Assembly (NCBI RefSeq): GCF_000820165.1
Contig: NZ_CDDD01000096.1
Coordinates: forward strand, 1 to 64,000
From: Aeromonas taiwanensis
GTDB lineage: Bacteria; Pseudomonadota; Gammaproteobacteria; Enterobacterales; Aeromonadaceae
Direction: 5' to 3'
Length of the DNA: 64,000 nt
The notes below the pieces were generated by a model. That model ran no database searches. It saw only the letters and a list, made by a program, of their open reading frames with translations, and had not been told where the DNA came from. Position numbers and translations under genes: made by a program. The number at the start of each line of letters is the position of its first letter. The stretch's first letter is position 1. This document shows positions 12,846 to 19,888 of the stretch, piece after piece.

Positions 12846-13271
12846 ATGAGTGAATTGAAAAAGCAGGTCTGTTTTGCCCTCTACAGCGCCTCCAATGCGG
12901 TGATGCGGGCCTATCGGCCACTGCTGGACAAGCTGGACCTGACCTATACCCAGTACCTGGTGATGCTCGCGCTCTGGGCCCGGGACGACGTGAGCCTCAA
13001 GGAGATTGGCCAGGAGACCGGGCTGGATGCGGGTACCCTGACCCCCATCGTCAAACGTCTGGAAACCAAGGGGTGGCTGACCCGCACCGTCTCCCGCGAG
13101 GACGAGCGGCAAAAATGCATCCGCCTGACCGAGGCGGGGCGCCAGCTGCAACAGGAGGTCAGGGCCTGCTGCCTGGGGGACAGCTTGCGCAACCAGGTGG
13201 ATCTGGCCGATGCTGAGCTGGCCCAGCTCAAGCAGCTCTGCGATCGCGTATCGGCTCAGCTGGGGCGCTGA
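12846..13271 (+). CDS. MarR/OhrR-family redox-sensing transcriptional regulator
   Basis: This 141-residue winged-helix repressor has OhrR features: an N-terminal reactive cysteine (C9 in KQVCFALYSA), LTYTQYLVMLALW, and the DNA-binding segment LKEIGQETGLDAGTLTPIVKR. Further cysteines (CC near residue 105 and one near 133) could act as resolving cysteines, as in two-Cys OhrR. OhrR normally controls an organic hydroperoxide reductase gene ohr next door, but none is present here. The palindrome just upstream suggests autoregulation. Confidence 0.85.
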   Translation: MSELKKQVCFALYSASNAVMRAYRPLLDKLDLTYTQYLVMLALWARDDVSLKEIGQETGLDAGTLTPIVKRLETKGWLTRTVSREDERQKCIRLTEAGRQLQQEVRACCLGDSLRNQVDLADAELAQLKQLCDRVSAQLGR

Positions 13272-13297
13272 TCCCTTTTCCTGTCTGGAGTCATCTG

Positions 13298-13528
13298 ATG
13301 AAGATCATGATCCCCCTGTTTGCACTTCTGCTGGGCGCCTGTGCCGGCACCGGCAAGGGCCCCTCCGAACTGCGCATCGACGATGCCGATGCCTGGCAGG
13401 CCGTCTGCAAGGATGGCGTTCGCGTCAGGGCCATCACCGACGAGGGTATTTGTGCGGCGCATCGCGGCGTGGCCATGTGGATGAATAAACCAAGGGCCGT
13501 GCGGATGGCAGAAGAAGCGGCCAAATAG
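13298..13528 (+). CDS. small lipoprotein, unknown function
   Basis: This 76-residue protein has an export signal and lipobox LGAC, placing the lipidated cysteine at residue 15. The mature part is short, with two further cysteines that could form a disulfide. CTGGAG lies eight bases before the ATG. It is 26 bases after the OhrR-like gene on the same strand and ends at a good terminator, so the two may be co-transcribed. No family was recognised. Confidence 0.7.
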   Translation: MKIMIPLFALLLGACAGTGKGPSELRIDDADAWQAVCKDGVRVRAITDEGICAAHRGVAMWMNKPRAVRMAEEAAK

Positions 13529-13553
13529 TGTGATCAAGACGCCATAAAATGAC

Positions 13554-13581
13554 AAAGCCGACCCTGGGGTCGGTTTTTTTT
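13554..13581 (+). terminator. terminator after the small lipoprotein gene
   Basis: CCGACC/GGTCGG (13558-13563 with 13568-13573, loop CTGG) is followed by eight Ts. Confidence 0.88.
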
Positions 13582-13676
13582 CGCGATCTCGCCAGCACTT
13601 TGGTGCCTTGTTCATGGTGCGCTCATTGTTCTCTTCCCATACTGGCCCTCAAGTGCCAAACGAAAAGGAGAGAGAG

Positions 13677-13994
13677 ATGCAGTCATCCATCGTGGGGCTC
13701 TCCATTCTGTGGGGACTGGCCAGTTTTGGCGTGCAGGGGGATTTCATCGAGAGTCGCGAGACCGTGGTCCCGTCCTGGCAAGCCGAGTCCAGAGTGGAGA
13801 TGGAAGGATATTTGATCGCGTCCCTGGGGGCGGATCGCTGGGTGTTCGACAACGGCAGCGAGAGCCTGGAGATCGCCCTGCCCAAAGGGCAGTGGGTCTC
13901 CACCGGCGAGCGCCTGCGCTTGAGTGGCGAACCCCTGCAGGAGCAGAATGGCTGGTTGCTGCAGGTGCAGGACGTCAGCCCCGTCGAGGCCTGA
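13677..13994 (+). CDS. small exported protein, possible OB-fold (BOF-like)
   Basis: This 105-residue protein starts with a plausible signal peptide (cleavage near FGVQG, about residue 21). It continues with a beta-rich domain in which EGYLIASLGADRWVFDNG and later segments resemble the YgiW/YdeI periplasmic OB-fold pattern. The ATG at 13677 has AAGGAG six bases upstream; the longer in-frame reading has no RBS. The family assignment is tentative. Confidence 0.6.
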   Translation: MQSSIVGLSILWGLASFGVQGDFIESRETVVPSWQAESRVEMEGYLIASLGADRWVFDNGSESLEIALPKGQWVSTGERLRLSGEPLQEQNGWLLQVQDVSPVEA

Positions 13995-14022
13995 CAGCGG
14001 GCTCTCGGCGCCAGAGACGACA

Positions 14023-14046
14023 AAGAGGAGGCCATGGCCTCCTCTT
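14023..14046. terminator. hairpin between the BOF-like gene and the Lrp gene
   Basis: A GAGGAGGC/GCCTCCTC stem extended by AA/TT lies between convergent genes. The T tract is interrupted (GCATTTT), so it is a moderate terminator. Confidence 0.6.
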
Positions 14047-14080
14047 GCATTTTGTGTCTGTCAGCCTAGGTGCCGGGCCC

Positions 14081-14557
14081 TCAGCCCAGGTGATTGAGGG
14101 GCAGGGCCGTCTTGTGCTTGATGCGGCGCAGCACGAAGCTCGAGCGCACCCCGGTCACCCCGGAGATGTGGGTCAGCTTGTCCAGCAGGAAGTGCTGGTA
14201 GTGTTCCATGTCCCGCACCACCACCTTGAGCTGGTAGTCGGCGTCGTTGCCGGTGATGAGGTCGCACTCCAGCACCTCGGGCAGATCCTTGACGGCCCGA
14301 TCGAAGTTCTCGAAGCGCTCCGGTGTGTGCCTGTCCATGGAGATATGGATGTAGGCGGTGAGGGTGAGCCCCAGCTGACGGGCGTTGAGCAGGGTCACAT
14401 GGGTGTCGATGAGACCGGCATCCTCCAGCGCCTTGACCCGGCGCGAGCAGGGGGAGGGGGAGAGGCCGACCAGCTCGGCCAGCTCCAGGTTGCTGATGCG
14501 GCCATTCTCCTGCATCAACTCCAGAATATGCCTGTCTATACGATCAAGTTTCAGCAT
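14081..14557 (-). CDS. Lrp/AsnC-family transcriptional regulator
   Basis: This 158-residue protein has an N-terminal helix-turn-helix (LDRIDRHILELMQENGRIS, then LAELVGLSPSPCSRRVKALE) and a C-terminal RAM ligand-binding domain ending in RRIKHKTALPL. Such proteins sense amino acids and act as octamers or dimers. It resembles the DecR/YbaO side of the family, but no target gene is adjacent. The neighbour to the right is a predicted RNA and then another regulator. GGAG lies just before the ATG. Confidence 0.9.
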   Translation of the reverse strand: MLKLDRIDRHILELMQENGRISNLELAELVGLSPSPCSRRVKALEDAGLIDTHVTLLNARQLGLTLTAYIHISMDRHTPERFENFDRAVKDLPEVLECDLITGNDADYQLKVVVRDMEHYQHFLLDKLTHISGVTGVRSSFVLRRIKHKTALPLNHLG

Positions 14558-14639
14558 TCTCCGTTCCTCGTTGCAATTACTAATCCACTTTTCCTAGATT
14601 AAGGGTGAACTATTGCAAAAACAACTGAAAATACCTGCT

Positions 14640-14853
14640 ACTTCACAACCACTCACCGCATGACCGGGGGTACTATGGTGTCATCTTCCGGTGGCAAGAC
14701 AGATGCCCAACCCGGCGCCTGTGGTGAAGGACCTTACCGGGTCACCAACCCCATCAGCCGTTCGACCCAACCGGGAAGCGACGGGCTGGAACGAGAGCAC
14801 CCTCTCCCCGAAGGCAACAAAGCAGGCATCCCGGCGCCTGCTTTGTTGTTTTT
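14640..14853 (+). ncRNA. candidate structured non-coding RNA
   Basis: The 309-base gap between two minus-strand genes carries a plus-strand terminator that no plus-strand gene uses. The sequence before it is rich in complementary arms: ATGAC/GTCAT (14660/14680), GGTGA/TCACC (14723/14742) and an alternative ACCCGG/CCGGGT (14710/14737) that excludes the previous pair. No credible ORF or Shine-Dalgarno was found. It does not match 6S, 4.5S, RNase P, tmRNA, GcvB, Spot 42 or the common riboswitches as I know them. The 5' end is a guess. Confidence 0.4.
14815..14853 (+). terminator. strong terminator of the candidate RNA
   Basis: A thirteen-pair perfect stem (14815-14827 with 14836-14848) with an eight-base loop is followed by TTTTT. 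The T run exists only on the plus strand, so it acts rightward, against the strand of both flanking genes. Confidence 0.85.
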
Positions 14854-14866
14854 GCTGCCCGCTCAC

Positions 14867-15490
14867 TCAGGGCTGCGGCGGCCGGATGCGATAGAGGCAG
14901 CGCCTGTCCCCGTCCAGCAGATACTGCTCCCGTTCCACCTCGGCCGGCGCCAGCAGCGCGCGGAACATCGCCAGCTCACTGCGACAGAAGCCCCGGCAGG
15001 CCCTGGCCGCGCTGCAGATGGGACAGTGGCTCTCCCACCACAGCCAGCTGCCGTCCTCCTCCTGTGACATGTCTGCCATATAGCCCTCCAGGCTGCGCAT
15101 CACCTTGAGCTCCGCGAGCCTATCCGCCAGTGCCGGCTGGGTCAATCTGGCCTGATAGCGGTGCAGCATCTGCTGCTCCCGTCGGGCAATGAGCTGCTCC
15201 ATGCCCTCCTCACCAAACAACTGCCTGACGTCGTCGATCAGTTGCAGAGTCAGCTCGCCGTGAGTGTCGGGGAAGCGTTGCCAGGCCTGCTCTGTGAGCT
15301 GCCACAGGCGTACCGGACGGCCACGGCCGCGGGCCTCGTCGCTGAAACTCACCCAGCCTTCGGACTCCAGGGTCATCAGATGCTGGCGCGCCCCCATGGA
15401 GGTCATCTGCAGCTGCTCCCCGAGCGCGGCTGCGCTCTGGGGGCCCCGGGTCTTCAGGAGGTGGAGGATCTTGTCGGTGCTGGCGTTCAT
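14867..15490 (-). CDS. HTH transcriptional regulator with C-terminal four-cysteine cluster (COG2345/SufR-like)
   Basis: This 207-residue protein has an ArsR/DeoR-type winged helix at residues 1-70 (ILHLLKTRGPQSAAALGEQL) and a C-terminal domain with C156, C159, C165 and C169 in HCPICSAARACRGFC. Related proteins use such cysteines to bind an Fe-S cluster or metal. It is divergent from an MFS transporter with a perfect inverted repeat between them, so it likely controls that pump. The start at 15490 is the first ATG giving a normal N-terminus; its RBS is weak. Confidence 0.82.
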   Translation of the reverse strand: MNASTDKILHLLKTRGPQSAAALGEQLQMTSMGARQHLMTLESEGWVSFSDEARGRGRPVRLWQLTEQAWQRFPDTHGELTLQLIDDVRQLFGEEGMEQLIARREQQMLHRYQARLTQPALADRLAELKVMRSLEGYMADMSQEEDGSWLWWESHCPICSAARACRGFCRSELAMFRALLAPAEVEREQYLLDGDRRCLYRIRPPQP

Positions 15491-15604
15491 GGAATGACTC
15501 TGGTTGTGGAGATCGGGTCTGAGAGGCCCGGCTAGGGTCATTATGGGCAGGGGCCCCATTTAAATCAACGATATGCTTTACTTAATGCCCGAGTCCTTAC
15601 AATA

Positions 15605-15628
15605 TAAATAAACAAATAACTTTATTTA
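15605..15628. promoter_or_regulatory. inverted repeat upstream of the MFS gene
   Basis: TAAATAAA (15605-15612) and TTTATTTA (15621-15628) are perfect 8-base arms around an 8-base spacer. The site lies 11 bases before the MFS start codon, in the control region shared with the Cys-cluster regulator. It is a likely operator. Confidence 0.5.
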
Positions 15629-15639
15629 ATGAGGCTGAC

Positions 15640-16878
15640 ATGGAAGGGATCAAGGGACAGGCGACCCTCTGGGTGCTGGTCATGACGGTGACGCTGGCGG
15701 TGGCGGGATTCAGCCTGCCGTCCCCCGTGCTGGCACCGCTGATGCTGGATCCGGCCCAGGGCATGCTGACGCCGGAAGCGTCGGACTGGAGCCGCAAGGT
15801 GTGGCTCGGTGTCATCATGGGGCTGTACCCGCTGTTTCAACTGCTGGGGGCCCCCTGGCTCGGCAAGCTGTCGGATCGGCATGGCCGCAAGCCGGTGCTG
15901 ACCCTCTGCCTGGTGGGCGTGCTGGCGGGGTATGTGCTGATGGCGCTGGGGATCGCCTGGCGTTCCCTGCCGTTGTTGCTGCTGAGCCGGGTGGTGGAGG
16001 GTTTCTTCAACGGCGACATCGCCATCGTGCAGGCCATGGCGGCAGACATGAGCACGGCGAAAACCAAGGCGCGCAACTTTGCCCGCATCAACATCGGCAT
16101 GAATCTGGGCTGGGTGCTGGGCCCCATGATAGGGGGCTATGCGGCCGTGGTGTCGGGGGATTACAGCCTGGCGGCCTGGCTGGCGGTGGGGATGACGGTG
16201 ATCAACCTGCTGCTGGTGCTCTGGCTGCTGCCAAATCGCCCCCCTCTGTCGGCGACCCGGGATGAGGTTCCCCTCACGACCCGCCAGCTGCTGCTGCAAC
16301 CTCGCCTCCTGCCCTACTTCGCGCTGACCCTGGCAAGCTACGGGGCGGTGCAGCTCTACTTCACCTATTTCAACGTCTGGCTGGTGGAGCGGCTCGCCTG
16401 GGATCCGGTGCAGCTGGCCCAGGCCGCCGTGCTGGTGAGCGTGCCCATGATGCTGGGTTCCTGGATCGGGGAGCAGCTGGCACGCCACTGGCGCGGCAGC
16501 TCCCTTGGCATCGTCGGCCACCTGGTGATGGCGGCGGGCATGCTGATGTTCATCCTGCCGACCCAGTGGTGGGGGCTGGCGCTCACCTTCATCCCGGCCG
16601 GCATCGGCATGAGCCTGGGGGAGCTCGCCACCTCGGTGGCCGTCTCCAACCGCAGTGATGCCAGCCAGCAGGGGCAGGCGATGGGGATCTATCGCGGCCT
16701 GGCGGTGGGCAGCGAGATCCTGGCGGTGGTGCTGGGCAGCCTGGTGTTGCTGGCGGGCACCGAGTGGCCCTTCTACCTGGCGACGCTCTGCGGTGTGCTC
16801 TGTGCCCTCGGCTTTTATGGCCTGCGCCGGCGGGCGGACAGGAGAGAGGCCGTCACCGGGTGCGCGGAGGCTGGCTGA
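15640..16878 (+). CDS. MFS transporter (DHA1/TetA-like drug:H+ antiporter type)
   Basis: This 412-residue protein has about 12 hydrophobic segments, motif A GKLSDRHGRKPVL after TM2, and motif C-like GPMIGGY in TM5, as in proton-coupled drug exporters. GAGG precedes the ATG by five bases. It is divergent from the HTH Cys-cluster regulator, so expression is probably induced by the signal that regulator senses. A hairpin (16876-16897) spans the stop codon but lacks a T tract. The substrate is unknown. Confidence 0.87.
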   Translation: MEGIKGQATLWVLVMTVTLAVAGFSLPSPVLAPLMLDPAQGMLTPEASDWSRKVWLGVIMGLYPLFQLLGAPWLGKLSDRHGRKPVLTLCLVGVLAGYVLMALGIAWRSLPLLLLSRVVEGFFNGDIAIVQAMAADMSTAKTKARNFARINIGMNLGWVLGPMIGGYAAVVSGDYSLAAWLAVGMTVINLLLVLWLLPNRPPLSATRDEVPLTTRQLLLQPRLLPYFALTLASYGAVQLYFTYFNVWLVERLAWDPVQLAQAAVLVSVPMMLGSWIGEQLARHWRGSSLGIVGHLVMAAGMLMFILPTQWWGLALTFIPAGIGMSLGELATSVAVSNRSDASQQGQAMGIYRGLAVGSEILAVVLGSLVLLAGTEWPFYLATLCGVLCALGFYGLRRRADRREAVTGCAEAG

Positions 16879-17040
16879 TCCCGACGCGGCGGGATCACAG
16901 ATTGGCGCCGGGGCGGCAGCCCGGGCTTGCATCGCGGCGCCGAGTCTGGGACGGTATGACTTCTTGCTCCGATTTACCCCGTCGCCCGGCGACCGCTTTC
17001 TCCATCATGCGCCCCGCGATGCCCACTCTTTGGAGGTGAT

Positions 17041-17121
17041 ATGAGTCGTTTTCAGGCCATTGCACTGGAAGCGGGACAGTATGGTACCCCAGCCGTTTCG
17101 ACACGCTTGGAGGTGATATGA
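17041..17121 (+). CDS. 26-codon ORF 1 on the tandem repeat
   Basis: It starts with the same strong GGAGGTGAT-ATG signal as the downstream HAD gene and encodes MSRFQAIAL followed by EAGQYGTPAVSTRLEVI. The stop overlaps the next ATG as ATGA. The first nine codons mirror the HAD N-terminus (MSQYQAIAL), so it looks like a duplicated gene start rather than an independent protein. It could act as a coupled upstream ORF. Confidence 0.4.
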   Translation: MSRFQAIALEAGQYGTPAVSTRLEVI

Positions 17122-17198
17122 GCCGTTATCAGGCCATTGCACTGGAAGCGGGACAGTATGGTACCCCAGCCGTTTCGACACTCTCGGAGGTGATATGA
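17118..17198 (+). CDS. 26-codon ORF 2 on the tandem repeat
   Basis: This is the second copy, encoding MSRYQAIAL followed by EAGQYGTPAVSTLSEVI. It has its own GGAGGTGAT eight bases upstream and an ATGA overlap with the HAD start at 17195. ORF 1, ORF 2 and the HAD gene therefore form a chain of overlapping start/stop pairs, which predicts translational coupling. Confidence 0.4.
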   Translation: MSRYQAIALEAGQYGTPAVSTLSEVI

Positions 17199-18016
17199 GT
17201 CAATATCAGGCCATTGCTCTGGATATGGATGGCACTCTGCTGACCCGGGATCACAAGATCTCGTCTGCCACCCGGGCCGCCCTGGCCCAGGCCCGGGCTC
17301 ACGGCATCAAGGTACTGCTGGTGACCGGCCGTCACTTCATGACGGCGCGCCCCTTCCACCACGAACTGGCCCTCGAGACCCCCATCATCTGCAGCAACGG
17401 CGCCTACCTCTATGATCCGGCGCAGGAGAGGATCCTCGCCGGGGATCCCCTGGCGGTGGCGCCGCTCACCGCCCTGCTGGCCGAGGTGCAGTCCCAGGAG
17501 ATGGGGGCGCTCTTCCATCTGGGGGACGGCATCGGCTACCTCGGCTGCGAGGAGCACGTGGGCCGGATGCGGCGCTGGTCCGCGAACCAGCCGGATCACC
17601 TCAAGGTCTCCCTGTTGCCGGCCCAGGATATCGACGCCTGGCTGCAACACCCCATCTGGAAGCTGGAGCTGTTCCACCAGGATCCCGGTCGGCTGCACCG
17701 TTTCGTGGGGGAGGTAGTGCAGGGGTTGCCCTTCACCCAGGACTGGGCTGCCCCCTATGCGGTGGAGCTGGTGCAACCCGGCTGCAGCAAGGGCAACCGG
17801 CTGGCCCAGTGGGCGGCGAGCGAAGGGATTGCGATGGAGGACGTGGTGGCGTTTGGTGACAACAACAACGACATCAGCATGTTCGAACAGGTGGGGCTGG
17901 CGGTGGCCATGGGCAACGCGGCACCCCAGATCCAGGCCCATGCCGACCGGGTCACCGCCGACCACAACGAGGATGGCATCGCGCTGGCGCTGCAGCGCTG
18001 GGTCCTGCCCGCCTGA
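17195..18016 (+). CDS. Cof-type HAD-IIB phosphatase
   Basis: This cytoplasmic sugar-phosphate or cofactor phosphatase of the YidA/YbhA type has 273 residues. Motif I, DMDGTLL, has the nucleophile D10. Motif II is LLVTGR, the cap domain lies roughly at residues 85-190, K203-like SKGNRL is motif III, and GDNNND (near residue 226) is motif IV. The start follows GGAGG and overlaps the stop of the second repeat ORF. The substrate cannot be told from sequence. Confidence 0.92.
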   Translation: MSQYQAIALDMDGTLLTRDHKISSATRAALAQARAHGIKVLLVTGRHFMTARPFHHELALETPIICSNGAYLYDPAQERILAGDPLAVAPLTALLAEVQSQEMGALFHLGDGIGYLGCEEHVGRMRRWSANQPDHLKVSLLPAQDIDAWLQHPIWKLELFHQDPGRLHRFVGEVVQGLPFTQDWAAPYAVELVQPGCSKGNRLAQWAASEGIAMEDVVAFGDNNNDISMFEQVGLAVAMGNAAPQIQAHADRVTADHNEDGIALALQRWVLPA

Positions 18017-18039
18017 GGGGAAGAAACAGACAGCGGCAG

Positions 18040-18074
18040 AAACAGAAAGGGGCCATATCGGCCCCTTTCTGTTT
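18040..18074. terminator. terminator between the HAD and DUF2799 genes
   Basis: A fifteen-pair perfect stem (18040-18054 with 18060-18074, loop ATATC) begins with AAA and ends with TTT. It serves both convergent genes. Confidence 0.85.
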
Positions 18075-18075
18075 G

Positions 18076-18639
18076 TCAGCTCCCGAAGGAGAACTGGATC
18101 ACCCGATCCGGGAAGCGGATGCGGTTGTACTCCCGGCGCACTCCCTCGTAATGGCGAATGGCGCGCTCGCGCTGGGCACGGTAGTAGTCGCGCTGCTTGC
18201 TGTCGCTCTCGCTGCGGATCTGCTGATCGAACTGGTAGATGCTTCGCTCGGTGCGATCCAGCTCCTGTTGCAGTTCGGAGAGACGCTGCTCCAGCAGGTA
18301 CTCCTTGCGACCGCGCTCGAACTGGGTGAGGAAGCTGGTGTCATTGGGGCAGACCCCCAGGTATTCGCTTCCCCCCCGCCCCTTGGTGTAGGCGAGCTCG
18401 GGGATGCAGTAGAGCTCCAGCCCCTTGGCGTAGCCGCGCTGCCACTCCGCCTCGTCCACCCTGAGGCCGTACTCCCCGCAGGTTTTCTTGTAATCGCCGG
18501 TGGCGGCCCGGGTCTTGCCCTGCTCCCCGTCCTGATAGCCCTGGTTGTACCAGCTCATGGCACGGCACTCCTCCTCCGACAGGGCGCTGCATCCGGCGAG
18601 CAGCAAGGGGAGGGTCAACAGCAGGATCTTGGGGGACAT
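18076..18639 (-). CDS. DUF2799 lipoprotein
   Basis: This 187-residue envelope lipoprotein has lipobox LAGC with the lipidated C17. The DUF2799 pattern is visible: WYNQGYQDGEQG, C-x-EYGLRVDEAEWQRGYAKGLELYC and GGSEYLGVCP, with three or four cysteines likely paired in the periplasm. The last 70 residues are a charged helix, probably coiled coil. The ATG at 18639 with GGAG seven bases upstream is preferred over the longer frame. The function is unknown. Confidence 0.85.
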   Translation of the reverse strand: MSPKILLLTLPLLLAGCSALSEEECRAMSWYNQGYQDGEQGKTRAATGDYKKTCGEYGLRVDEAEWQRGYAKGLELYCIPELAYTKGRGGSEYLGVCPNDTSFLTQFERGRKEYLLEQRLSELQQELDRTERSIYQFDQQIRSESDSKQRDYYRAQRERAIRHYEGVRREYNRIRFPDRVIQFSFGS

Positions 18640-18839
18640 GAAGGGGCTCCGAGAGTAAGGGTGGAGAGGCATTCTAGAAGAGGAGGCCTGCCCGGGACAA
18701 GGGGCGGGCTGCCAGGCGGTGTCATGATGTTTTTGTCAGTATTTTCAAACCGTTGCGAATGGACTGTCGGCAACCTTTTCTTGCCGGGGGAGGCAGGGTA
18801 AACTGCGCCTACTTTTAACTGGCATGTAACAAAAAAACA

Positions 18840-19679
18840 ATGAAAGTCCTGACCGTCGATTACCGCTCCCCCGACGCGGCCGAGCGTTTCACCGAATCCC
18901 TGCGGACCACGGGGTTCGGGGTGCTGACCAATCACCCCATCCCGAAAGAACTCGTGCAGTCCATCTATGACAACTGGTATCGCTTCTTCATGAGCGAGCA
19001 GAAGCAGGATTTCCTGTTCAACCGCGAGACCCAGGACGGCTACTTCCCGCCCTCGGTGTCCGAGGTGGCCAAGGGTCATAGCCAGAAGGACATCAAGGAG
19101 TACTTCCACATCTACCCCTGGGGCCAGATGCCGGAAGAGCTGAAGGCGCAGGCGATGGAGTACTACCGCCTCGCCAACGGTCTGGCCGCCGAGCTGCTGG
19201 GCTGGGTGGAGCAGTACACCCCGGGCGACATCGCCGCCCACTACAGCTGCCCGCTCTCTTCCATGATTGAAGAGAGTCAGAAGACCCTGCTGCGGGTGCT
19301 GCACTACCCGCCGTTCGACGGTACCGAGGAGCCGGGTGCCATCCGCGCCGCCGCCCACGAAGACATCAACCTGCTGACCATTCTGCCCGCCGCCAACGAA
19401 CCTGGCCTGCAGGTGAAGGGGTCCGATGGCGAGTGGATGGATGTGCCCTGCGATTTTGGCACCCTCATCATCAACATCGGTGACATGCTGCAGGAGGCCT
19501 CCCGCGGCTACTACCCCTCCACCACCCACCGCGTCATCAACCCGACCGGGGGCAGTGCCGCCAAGTCGCGCATCTCCCTGCCGCTCTTCCTGCACCCCCG
19601 TCCGGATGTGGTGCTCTCGGAGCGCCACACCGCCCACAGCTATCTGATGGAGCGGTTGCGGGAGCTGGGGGTCATCTAA
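18840..19679 (+). CDS. 2-oxoglutarate/Fe(II) dioxygenase, isopenicillin-N-synthase-like
   Basis: This 279-residue protein has the double-stranded beta-helix fold. The iron triad is H173 and D175 (AAHEDINLLT) plus H230 (TTHRV), and R244 in SRISLP is the 2-oxoglutarate anchor. The substrate is unknown; homologues include oxygenases acting on amino acids and small acids. The ATG is preceded by an A-rich run and no Shine-Dalgarno, unlike its neighbours, which is odd but the N-terminus is well conserved. It is a single gene with its own terminator. Confidence 0.87.
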   Translation: MKVLTVDYRSPDAAERFTESLRTTGFGVLTNHPIPKELVQSIYDNWYRFFMSEQKQDFLFNRETQDGYFPPSVSEVAKGHSQKDIKEYFHIYPWGQMPEELKAQAMEYYRLANGLAAELLGWVEQYTPGDIAAHYSCPLSSMIEESQKTLLRVLHYPPFDGTEEPGAIRAAAHEDINLLTILPAANEPGLQVKGSDGEWMDVPCDFGTLIINIGDMLQEASRGYYPSTTHRVINPTGGSAAKSRISLPLFLHPRPDVVLSERHTAHSYLMERLRELGVI

Positions 19680-19705
19680 TCCCGCCAGACCCAGGCAGAC
19701 AACAA

Positions 19706-19736
19706 ACCGGAGCATCCCCGCTCCGGTTTTTATTTT
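19706..19736 (+). terminator. terminator of the 2OG-oxygenase gene
   Basis: ACCGGAGC/GCTCCGGT (19706-19713 with 19720-19727, loop ATCCCC) is followed by TTTTATTTT. Confidence 0.9.
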
Positions 19737-19888
19737 GTGGCACGATTGGTGGTTTATCCGAATTTTATTGGTTAATGATGCCAAGAAATGAGTTTTATAT
19801 CGGATATACGCCGAGTGATTGCGTGCCCGCGGGCGTACTCTGAGCGCCATTTCGGGCCTCGCTGGCAGGCCCCTCGCGTGGAGTTCTT

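Larger units (their letters stand above)
17032..17224 (+). repeat. 77-bp tandem repeat covering an RBS and gene start
   Basis: Two nearly identical 77-bp units begin at 17032 and 17109. A third, partial unit begins at 17186 and becomes the true start of the HAD gene. Each unit holds GGAGGTGAT, an ATG, about 30 bases matching the HAD 5' end, and, in the first two only, a 40-base segment unrelated to the HAD gene. Confidence 0.93.

Noticed and set aside
14660..15067. Plus-strand ORF starting ATGACCGGGGG
   Set aside because: No Shine-Dalgarno, composition follows RNA hairpins and the frame runs through a strong terminator; treated as part of the candidate RNA.
16876..16897. Hairpin over the MFS stop codon as a terminator
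   Set aside because: The TGATCCCG/CGGGATCA stem is perfect but there is no T tract, so termination is not supported.
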